Positions 27,101 to 39,100 of a stretch of DNA of 64,000 nucleotides are shown in pieces. A program made the translations under genes and the position numbers. The notes under the pieces were generated by a model. It saw only the letters and a list, made by a program, of their open reading frames with translations. It did not search any database and was not told where the DNA came from. Each line of letters starts with the position of its first letter. Position 1 is the first letter of the stretch. Source of the DNA: Protula sp. h YS-2021 (taxonomy: Eukaryota > Annelida > Polychaeta > Sabellida > Serpulidae); NCBI GenBank assembly GCA_949752745.1, contig OX457026.1, positions 25,885,116 through 25,949,115 on the forward strand, read 5' to 3'.

Positions 27101-30100
27101 GCCCTGATCCGACCAAGTTAGTAAGGGCATAGTGTTTCGGACTTGTGCGTCTGTTCGTCAGGGAACAAGATTAAACCAAAAGCCTGTTAACGGATTTCGA
27201 TGAAACTCGGTTTGGGTGTTCATGTTGATGATCAATCAAAGGATGTGGACGATCATTCAAAGTTGAATTTTCACTTTCAACACTGTCCTATGCGTGGCTG
27301 TGCATCTTGTGAACGCTTCCACCAAAGCATGAGAACTGATTTTGATGGAACACGGCGTGAGTGTTATTATGGAGGACTTCTATGGCTTATTAGAGTTTGG
27401 TGACCTCTCGTGTTAAGGTAGCTGCTGGAGTTTTTAATTTTTTACTCTCCACTATGTGCAGGTCTTATGCATCTTGTGAACAATATTCAAAGAAGGCATA
27501 TGAACTGATTTTGATGAACTGTGGGTGCATTTTGTAACTAACCTCCCGGATGATTCGATTTGATGACCTCTGACGACGTCTCGAGGTCAGTGCTGTACTT
27601 CAAGCACAATTCGAAAAGAGTCTATCAGTGGATTTTTTAATGAAACTGAATGTGAGTGTTCATATGACCTACTTCTCAGTTTGGTGGCACTTTTCACCAC
27701 TGAACCTTGAATTTCCAGTTGTAACTCTGTGTAACCTAATGTTTAGTATCTTATGAATTTTACTGTGAGGTGTTGCATGTGGTTGGATGACCTCTCAAAT
27801 GGGCTATATTTTCCTGTCTTTGAGATTACCATTTGACTTTTGATTTTTTTTTCCTCTTTACCGCTGATACCTTAGTAAAGCTTTGTCTTAGTGTTTATAT
27901 TAATGACCTTTAGGAATGATTAGGACCGATATGACGTTCACCTCATTTATCCCGCATGTCGGAGCGTCCGCGGTCCCACAGAAGCGTACAACACGGAAGA
28001 GAACGGAAGTAGACTTGTTATTTTGGTGGTATTGTTAGCTGTGTCATCTTTTAATTAATAATCTCATTTATTAATCCAATTATTTTTTCGATCCATTTCA
28101 AACTAGTTGGGGAATCTCAACTTGTTCAAGATGCTCTGGCAGGACATCTCTACATTCGGGTTAATTTCGCCTACTGACACATTGATCGACAGAATTAAGT
28201 ACACCAGTAAGGCTTCTGCGTACCTTCTACAAAACCATTCCAATCGCGTTTAATGTTTTCAAACAGCTTCCGGTAGGCGGCGTACTCGCGCCCATTCATG
28301 TGCGGCACGACGACCCTCTCCTGCCTCGGCACGGCTAGCCCCGGCGGCAGCTCGCTCGGCAGAGGAATCCTCTGCGAGCGCGGCGACATCGCTTCGTGCC
28401 GCGCATGCGTCGTGGCCTGCCGAGCTGCTGTGCGCATGCTGTGACGTAACAAGTGCACGGCGTTGCCGAATTCGGCGTGGTCGAGCATGTTGTCATGAGG
28501 GATGTCTACCAGATGCCTACAATCAAAAGCGTATTATTTTTAGGGAAATCTACCTGCCACCTACAGCGAAAAGGGATGTCCCTCGGATTCCTATAACCAA
28601 CAGTATTTCGCCACCACGGATGTCTACCAAATGCCTACAACCTACAGCATGCTGTCAGGGGGTGATTTCAAACAGATGCCTACAACCAATAGTATAGTCT
28701 CGTGAAGGGTGTCTACCAGATGTCTACCACGGGTAGTTGAATACCCACGAAAAGCCTAAAACAGAAAGTATCTTCGTTAAATGATATTAATTCGGTATCC
28801 ATACACTTTTCAATTGTCGAACTGACAGCTGCAAATTAAACATTTTCAAATCGGAGCATTTTCAAATTTGAAGAAGTGTTTAATTGTTTTTCCTATAAAG
28901 TCCTATTTTTACGCAAGAGATCTATTGAATTTGGAGTGCGGATTTTGAACTCAGGTTACCGCGGAGATGCTTAGAACCATTCCAATCTCGCATCTGAATC
29001 AGTGTTTTTTTTGAGGATTTGAACCTGGCAAACCTCACAGACAAGTGATTGACAATCGACGCACCGCAGACGTCGATTTGAGACGTTGAAATGACGTCGA
29101 GTCGATGTCTGAGACGGCACCTCTCTACTGGGCAGCAGTGGGCGTTTTTATATTGAGTCATAAATGGGAAACACGTCAATCTTTATTCAAGTGCATATAT
29201 CACAAAATCAACAGGGTTTTCTCACGATCAATTGTGGTGAGTAAGCTTAAAACAAACCAATACTAAACATGCATTTCTTGTTACACTGAAATCAATACAA
29301 CGAATTATATTACGCTGATCAGCTTGTGCTTCTTCGGGACAACATTCTCCAATGTGTATACAGACTCTGATGTTAATATCAATAAATAGCATTCGACGGT
29401 GAGTAGTCAAACGATTCTACTTAAAACATTCGCAGAGCGCCACTAAAAAAGTCTCAACGTCGTGAAAAATTAAAAGGAATGCGCTTTGTCTGTTTCAAGC
29501 AATGTGTTGCATCAAAACATGGAAAACAAGACCATCGTAGATTGCACATCCCCCCCCCCCCCCCCCCGCCGCGCTCATCTACGACAAAGTCTAAATTGTC
29601 AACAACAACAAAAATGGCCAAAATTACCCGTTTTGACGAAATCGAAAAATGACCTGACATTGCACATATTTACTTTCCAGTTGTGGAGTTTTATTGGTTT
29701 ACGGTAAATAGTAACAAAGATACAGTGTGGACAAACATCTCTGAAAAACAACAAAGTCTAAATTGTAAAAAATAGACAAAATTACATTTTTTGAAGATAA
29801 AAAATAAACTAATGTTGCACAATTACACTGCATATACTTTCTGCCCGTTACGGTTTTACTGGTTTACGATGAATAGCAACAAAGATACAGCCTTGACAAA
29901 CTTGTTTTGAAAAACGACAAAGTCGAAATTTTCAACAACAACAAAAAAATCGCCAAAATTACACTTTTTGAAGAAATCAAAGAATAACCTAACTTTGCAC
30001 AACTACACGTTATATATTTTCTACCTGTAGCGTTTTATTGGTCGACGGTGAACAGTAACAAAGATACATCCTGGACAAAGAGGATTGCAGACGGACGGAC

Positions 30101-33100
30101 AGACGGACACGAGGCGTTTCTATATCCCCCGCGCCCAGCTCGGGTGGCGGGGGATAAAAAAACAATATCAAGACATGAGAACAATAGAATGACAGGCAAA
30201 TTCACGAACATGCAATAAAATCAATCAGGCACGGATATCGGCAGGGCCCAAAACATCTTTATCTTACACTTGTTTGTTGATACGGAGACAATAAACAAAT
30301 GATCAAGACGGCCAGGTTGACAGGAAGTCCGATTTACCATTGACCACACCACGCCCCCCCCCCCCCCCCGTCCACCTCTCACCCCAGCTTCGTTTCCCCG
30401 ACAGCGCGGATTTCACATCCGGTCAGGGCGTTCGCTTAGACCAACTTGTCCCAAAACGAAGGCAGCACTATCACATCACTACGCACAATATCCTACTTTT
30501 TCTTATCCACTTAGAAATGGCTAAATTTATTAGGCATTTCCTTATCTTTTCTTTTTGGCTACTTGTCAGATGACACCGTCACGTGACATCACGGCGCAGA
30601 TGTCATCTGACAGGCCCCTGACAGTTAGTTATGACTAATCGCCAGTCAGACTCTAGTCACGACAAAATGCATTCCTTTATGTTTCTTCACTTACGAGTTT
30701 CTCAATACCTCTTCAGACATACCACAATCTGTAGCAGGGAGAGGAGGGGTTGGGCGGGTGGATGAGGAAGGGGAATACATTTGATATTAGAGGTGAATAT
30801 TTGATAGCTACAGTCAATGGGAGTTTCATATATGTAGAGGAATGAGGTTTCGATGGAAGTAAATAACATATACAAAATACAAACAAAAAAAAAACATACA
30901 CCATACAAAAGCATAAACCTGTTGTACAGTATAATAAGGAAACAAGTGCAAATGCCCCGCGAGTGAAACATTATCGACTCTACAACTAAAATTACCCAAC
31001 AGAACAAAGGTTTTCAGTGGGCGTTTTGAACTGCCCAGCCACCATGACCCTTATTGTCCCAAGGGCTGCAAGCACCCCGAATCATTAACGGTCCCCAAGC
31101 ATTATTAAATTAAGTGTATGGCATCAGAGTGATTGATACGATATCGATCAGGGCAAGCATGATGGGCAGTGATGGATACGCGACAATATCAAAGATTCAC
31201 AGCCTTCATAGGAGAAATACAAAAGCCGTTTACTACGAAAAGGCACAATCAGAGTTTGCCATATTAAATGTTAACCACTTGAAAAAGTACAACTATAAAA
31301 TTAATTTAGTTTCTATTTTGGCACCATTTGGTTTTCATTAATTATCTCTCTAGGTGGGTTTTTTACGTGGAAGTTATTGACCTTTAGGGCCATTTAATTT
31401 CACCATTTTATGACCCTTCGTAGTAAATACTAGTAAATTAAAAATACGTTACGAACACAGAAAAATACAGCAATACAAAATGCCCTAAACTACACCTGCC
31501 AGGCCGGAAAGAAAACCCTTGCGTAGAAACTTTTTTCAAAGAATCACTTCTTACAGAAGGAAAGGTCCAGAAAGTCCAAGATAAATGTAACATGATTTTA
31601 TATGGTATGAATAGGCCTTTCTGAATACTATATGTGAATGTGCTCTTTTTGGGAAGTGTTTACTAATTGCAAGGAAAAATCATGCGTTGCTTACAGTTAA
31701 AGTCGTGCAAAAAGATTCAGGCGTAAAAGAATTCATCTGGAATTTCTGAGTACCACACTGACCTTCAATCGAACTCATCAGGCAGGTGTTTCGTCTGAGG
31801 GGGTGGGGGATTAGTTGCGGCAATCCGCGCCACGCCTGTGGCTGTTTCAAAATCAAAGAGGTTTGGAGCTGCGGGATGACAAATCGCCCGCGATAAAGCC
31901 CTTTACAGGGCTTCCGGACCATACCCCCCAGACAATATCCCCAGACCCCCTAGGACTATACCCCCCCCCCCGTGCCAATACCCCCCCCCCCACCATCTTT
32001 TTTTTTTCAATTTCCAACATTACCATAAAATGGAAAGAAAACGTATAAAGCGATATGTTTTATTTCTCTCCAATACTATGCTTTATCTTTACATCGATAT
32101 GTCGAGTCTGCGTCTCATTCACAGTCAAACCTACAAGTTCATAGTCCACATCGTTCAAAACTGAATACTACGCTCTCTTCCACGAAGGTAGTCCAGTATG
32201 TTGCGGTTTGCGAAGTCGCCAACAATGTTCCGAATTTTGTGACTCCAGATAGGTCAACCAATAAATTTTGTGACTCCCGACAAGCACAAATTACAACAAT
32301 TCCGTTGGGCAGCAGTTAATTGCAATCACTTGGTGTGCGAATTGATAATTGCAATTATGGAACGTATGCATTAAACTCCAATTATACCTCCTTTCAACTA
32401 GATCATAGCGAAATGGCTTAGTTTTTAACAACAGATCACAGAACTTTATTAGTTTTTTGTTCGTTAATGAAAATCTTTAAAATGAAAATTGGAAAAAATG
32501 ATGGTTGAGGGGGGGGGGGATTATTGGCACGGGGGGTATGGTCCTAGGGGGGGTATGGTCTGGGGGTATTGTAGGGGGGGTATCATCCGGGGGTATTGTC
32601 TGTGGGGATATTGTCATAGACCCCCTATACACAACTGAAGATCTACCCCCTCTCCCGCCAAGCCCCCAGTGATACAGTTCTTTACTGGGCCGGAGGATCA
32701 CGCTCCCCCACCTCCACCCACACAACCCCAATACTCTTCAAGGAGAAACTCCAATAAGTGGCACGTTATTTCCTTACAAGGGCAGCCCACGGCCCATATT
32801 CCAAATCTTGAAGAATTTTTCAAACTGCTTTGAATTAAAGAGCTAAGTCACAATACCCAAAAAAAACATCATTTTAGATACTCTGAAGGAAGTAATATGT
32901 TGATAACACAGGTCTTTGAAGGAAATATCTGAAGATGGAGTTCAATTTTATATAGATCCCTTAAAATACAACTTGTTCGCCAAATTTAAGAAATATGTTA
33001 ATAGGACCCTATTAAAGTTGGTTTAATTTAAATTCCGGATTTTAGAGTCACGACAGCACCATTTTTTTTCCTAAATTTACCAGTTATTTACACTTCTGTT

Positions 33101-36100
33101 GTGTTCAAATGTACCGATCGAGATTTTGTTCCCTTCAAGAACTGAGTCACTTCGCAATTTGAATTCTTTTAACAAACACGTGGCCTGAGGCCAATGTTTT
33201 GACACACACTCCCGTAAATGGAAAGAATTATAAGCATATGAATATCTCATATTTAACAAACAGCCCGCAATTATAACCGAATTTCCCCCCTATATTACGA
33301 CTTACCCAAACGGAAAAATTACTTGTAGGTTTTAAAAGATGAACCGCACTTGACGGTTCTATTCAAATGAGTGGAAACTTCAACGATCACTGCAAATGTT
33401 GAAGGTCTTTTTCTGCATAACATTTCTTAAGCCTTGGCCGTCGCAGTGGGATTCTTCACGCAGCAAGTGTAAAGGGTTGTTAGGCAGGAGGAGGGCCCTA
33501 TGTATCATTCGTATTTTACTTTATAAGTATTTTTATGACAGAAATGCTCTCCGTGATGTCACGTGTGGTGATATCCTATCTGTCTGTTCTAAGTGTAAAT
33601 GCCCATCTCCCAATAAGGCAGACGTGCTAGAATCATAAGTGGATATGCGCACTTAAGATTAATAGGAAACATGCGATACTATGTTTATTCCCTAGCCTAC
33701 AACGTATTGAATGAAAAAAACTAGAAAAAGTACACATTTTTATAGTTTACTGTCCGACAACGTCCAACAACTAGAACTGAGCGAAACAAAACGTTATTCC
33801 CATGATGAAACACGACCGTCAAGCGACAGTGGCCCGGCTTGAACCCCAGTGCATTTCTTAAACGTTCAATAAACTGACATCGCAAACATAATCGCGAAGT
33901 GTAAAAACGATTTTCCATAAAGTTAGAAGATGTATTTTACAGTTTCATATTGACTTAAATGTTGAAAATTCAACAACAATAAGCGGATTCACAGTTTCGT
34001 CTACGACTTTTATGCAAAAAGTAGCTAAAACATCGATAACTTCAAGAATAACGAAGAAAAAAGCAAACCCCCCCCCCCACCCCGAAGAACTTTTTACCAA
34101 GTTTCGGGAAGAACGCTGTAATGTTATCCTTCTCCCTCCACACCTTCCTTTAATCTCCTACTGTAGACATGAAAGACAATATTTCCTGCCATTAGCTTGT
34201 GGAATGGACCTGAGAGATTAGAATTAGCCTGAATATCACACTCAAGAACGTAATTAGGGCGAGGGGGGCTGAAATTCGCCCAGGTGGGAGGCAGGATACA
34301 CAAGTCTAGCTCCCCCCCCCCCCCCCCCCCACCCGAGGTCAAGCTGGACTATCTTCTCCTAGGGAGGGGGAGGGGGTACTGTAGAAGGTCACCAAAGTGT
34401 GGGAGGAAGGACATACTAGTCTAGCCACCACGGTCCCCCCTCCCTCCCCCCGAAGGGCAAGCTGGGCAAAAATTCACTGCAGAATCCAAATTTTCCCACT
34501 AGTACTGAAAAAAGTCACGATCTGCATGGCGCCGGAGAGCTTAAAACAACCGACGGAGAGGATCCGACGGAAAACTGTCGCAGTGAAGTGACGCATACAC
34601 ACTACGGACGGCAGATACCGATCCATAAAACAATCCAACCGTGACCATTTTGAAAGGGTACGACGGCATACAAGCTGCTTCTCTGTGTTTTTCTCACGGA
34701 CAGCAGTTGTAATGGCCAGTTTTCAAGTCAAAACATCTACAGGTAAAACGGATAGAAAGACAAAATCATCAATATCATTTCCTCAAACAAAATGAAAACA
34801 CATTAAATAAACAAGAGAAAAGTAAGTTGTTTCCAAAGTTAATCACCACGCCGCAAATTTATCATGATTTATGAGATTACGGGAAAAAACGTGCACTTGA
34901 AAGAAGAGTATTATTTGCTGCCAAATGAATACAGGGGTAAAAAAAACTTTGTAGGAAATAATAAAGAAGCGTACACATAGATGTTACATTCAACACAGTA
35001 AAAGCCCGTAATAAGTCTTTAACCTTTTTATAAGAAGTGTGTGAGGTAGTTCATTCTTTATTCTTTCAGGAGCTGCATTGTAATTCAAGAGATTCTTAAC
35101 GTGAATATTTTTTCTTTCCATTTTTTTTTTTTGGTTATAATTGTAATGTTAACAAGTCATGGCTCAGTGTCAAATTATCATCTTTTGACTTCACCATTCC
35201 TGCTGTGATCAAATTTCCAAAAATGATAAGCTTAAATATTTCGTAATCATACACTTGCAAACATAAAGGGGGGTTATTCGCACGGAATTCCCCTGTATAT
35301 ATTTTTTTAATCCAGCAATTTTGCAAGCCTGCCGATGCTACAAGCGTATCATTTAAAATTTCAACTTTATATTGTGTTTCACTTTCTATAAATTGACGTA
35401 ATTCTACAAATCCAGGCAGTCTCGTGACCTTGAATAACGTCATTCAGATGTAAGAAATAAGTAATAAAGCAGGAAATATATACTGAATGTAGTGTAGCCT
35501 GTATTATAAATACGTAAACATGTGAGTAAAGATGGAGACTGTTTGAAGAATCTGTGCCACAAACCATGTCTTTAAGGGTAATTGTGGGCTAGTTTTGTAC
35601 AGTATCTCTGTAATTTCTGAATCGTGTCATTAGCTTGGCATTAACTAGCGTCGCCATTTTGTCCTCACACCGCGACGGTATCACGATAGTCCAAGTCTTA
35701 ATAATGATCACAAATTGGTAGAAATCCGCTTCTTCAGTTCAAAGACAAGTAGCAATATGACAAGAAGAAACAACCTGACAAGTAACAACATGACAAGTAA
35801 CAACATGACAAGTAACAACATGACGAGTAGATCCACTGAGTGTTAAGACTAGATGCCACATATATGCACCTTAAGGAATCACAACGATGGCGACAATGAA
35901 GCCCACTAAGTCGTTTCGTATCTTGATAACTTCGTACCGATCCTTTCTTGTGTTTCTATTGCACAATGGGGCCGAATATATTGTCAAGTTCTAAGTTTAA
36001 ATTACTCATGCTCGGAATACAAAAGATTCTATACATGTACAAGAATACAATCGGTTATTTGACATCACTGCACTCTGTCAGCTGGTTTCTTTAGTTCATT

Positions 36101-39100
36101 TCAGCTACATTGACTGCAGTTTAATAAACAAATACTCGATCGCAGTGAAATAATCACTGCTCACAACCATCACAACCATGCATATTTGACTTGATGATTA
36201 AACGCGTGCACTTTCTGCAACTTGTAGGACTTAAAACTTTAATCTTTAGTTCAACAGATTCAATATTTGACATCTCAATAAACTTATTATTGGTTGCAAT
36301 CAAATCAATTCCTTTTCCAGTTTGTTCAGATTGGTTTGCTACTTGAGCTAATTTTCAATAGCGATCCCAGGAAGTAAGCCAGTCCGAAAATTGCGTGAGA
36401 TATCAGTGGCTAGCACTCTGGTAACAATACCCGAGATCAAATACAAAATGGAACTGCATCGCGGATAAGTTAGAGTGTATTGAATCTGATACGGTGGTTG
36501 GTTACTATGCTATGTTGGTCCGTAGGAGGTTAAACGCCACTAGTTTTGAAACTTGGTTAACTTAACCTTTTGATTTTGTTTATAAGTTCTAACTATGCTC
36601 AATTAACATCACTAACTGAATGGTTATTTCTGACAAACCAATTATGGCGTTTGAAAAAGGCGTTTAGGAATTATGAAATATGAAATAAAAAATGATACGA
36701 AGCGATCTGGTAAGAAACGGTCAGGTAAATGCGAAATGTTTCCAACGAGTGTAAGAAACGGTCCAGTTACGGTACGAAATGACCAAAGTGATACCAACGG
36801 TCAAGATACGAAAAGACCCTTAACCAAGCCTTTAGTTGGACAGCCAAGGGAATAAAAACATCCACTTTTTAAGTTTTAGCAAAAGGCTGTTTGCAAATTT
36901 TTTTATCTCTTTTCGAAACAGAAAAACTGGAGACACGTGATCGTTGACCCAAAACACAGACAAAAACGAGTGTTGATGAAATACCAACCTATGTATAAAA
37001 TGAGTCCACGACGTAACAGACTGCAGCCTAGCGTCTTCGGACAACTCGGCGCGTTTGGACTCGAGGGATAGGTTTTTGCATTGTCTTTTGAACAGTGTGA
37101 CGCTAATGATAGTTTGCAGTAATATATTAAAGCAAAAAAAAAACAAAACAAAAAAAAAGGGAGTAAAAATCGATCCAAATGTCGCACCCTTCACTGTTTT
37201 CGGACGATTCGTCGGAAATAGTGGAGATAGCATAAAATCCTATCTTTACCTTTACATTGAATTACACCAGTACCTAAAACCGACTGCTCTTCTTTTGTAG
37301 GTAATGTGTGATTTACACTAAAACATTACTAAACACCGTTTTATTTAAAATAAGAATTCTGAAGCAAATAAGAGACCTGATATTTTCTGGTAGGCTATTC
37401 CGAAACAGACTACCGATAAATCGAATACCACAAAAATCGAATCTTTGTCATTGCTTCATCATTTTATGTTGCAGACAAAAAACAAACTTATTTTCTTGCC
37501 TTAAACGTAGAAAAATAGGAAAACCTGAAAATAGGATTTTTTTTTCATTTTAAATTTAAATAGGTTATTCTGTACTGAACTGTTGACATTTTAATAAACA
37601 GCCAAATGTATATACAGTTTTTCAATATTCTTATTTTCCTTTCTCTAAGAGCTAAGAACTTACATTGTTCAACCTACTTTCAGCCTTTGGTATGAGAAAA
37701 ATGATTTCTGTGACATTTGAATTATCGGTAGTCTACTCTGGAATAGCCTACCAAAAAAATACCTAGTTTCTTATTTGCCTCAGAATATTCATTTTAAATA
37801 ATACAGTGTTACTAATGTTTCTGAGGAAATTGCAAAGACAATAAAAACGTTTGTCGTCACAGCTTTGACCGGATATAAAATTGCGAAAAATAAAAGTTAC
37901 TGTTTTTTCTCCTCTTCACTGCGCTTAATTTAACATATCGCGAAAACAATCGGTTTTCTAAAGTTATATCGCCGTATCGTATCGCGATATATCGCGAAAC
38001 CGGTTGATGTCGCCACCACTACAATATTGAACATATCAGCGAAACTGCACGTGCACTAAATGAGCAATGCAAACACACAGTACGGTAAGTAAACAAATGA
38101 GCCAACTCAACTTAAATCAATAATACAGTAATAAGCTAATTCCCACGCAAATAAATTCTCCTATGTAATCCTTTTTTCTTCTCCACACCTGTCACCAAGC
38201 TATGTCGCTATTTGAATCATAGAATATGGTTGCTATAGAAACTGAAAACCAATCGACACGCATCACTGACTCATCACACCACCTCACAAGCATCGCTCAT
38301 AATATACTATTTACAGTTATTTCCGTAAACAGAGTTCTCGTTTTGCCAATAGTTTATCTCCTCCGCTGTTAAACAACTGAATTTCACATGACGGCAGTAA
38401 AACATCCAACCCCCATTGGGTTGGGTGGGCAGAGTTTTCAATTAGCTGCCCGATCGGCCAAATGCTTCAATTGGAGGTAGACGGGAAACCTCACCTAGGC
38501 CATTAAGTTGCTGAAAAATGCTTGCCGTATACTAAACATTTCAACATCACCTGCTCGACGGGGCAAGTGTCAAAAAGCTTATGTAAAGCTCTGTCCATCC
38601 ACATGATTTCACACTTATATACAAATTGGTTTGGAGCTGACCAGCTTTTGACATGGTCCTTTTTTTGGGCGGGGGTGACTTGCATATATGTAGGCAAGTG
38701 TGGAGGGCGGCTAACATATGGAATTTCAAAATAGCACTTCGTAACAAGAACATCCTCAACCACGTTAATTATGTCTACTGTCAGAAGATAAACCAAGAAG
38801 CGGAATTCTATGGTGGAAAAAGACAATACACTAGCCCCGCTTCGAATCTGATACGATAATTTGTGAGAAAACATACAAGAATATGAAACGGGATTATTTC
38901 TTTTCATGAATAAAATGGCATTGCCCACATCAATAACCCACAACACATGCGAGAACGGAACATGAAAACACCTAAAACCAACAAATATCGCCTGGATTGT
39001 TTGCTGGGTTCATGTTAATATTTAACTGTAGGATTAATGTTCTTCTTAAGTAACCAGTTTTGAAAAGAACCTACCATTGATCATTTAGCACTTTCAAGTA

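Noticed and set aside
28700..28760. Minus-strand segment GIQLPVVDIW followed by a GTAGAC donor, considered as the missing middle of EH1
   Set aside because: The phase was wrong and the LP-to-IW spacing too short. The true exon was found at 40452-40515 with fitting phases.
35135..35443. 102-codon minus-strand frame with a vaguely EH-like LVASAGLQNCW
   Set aside because: No conserved EH residues, and the AT-rich composition is like the surrounding intron.
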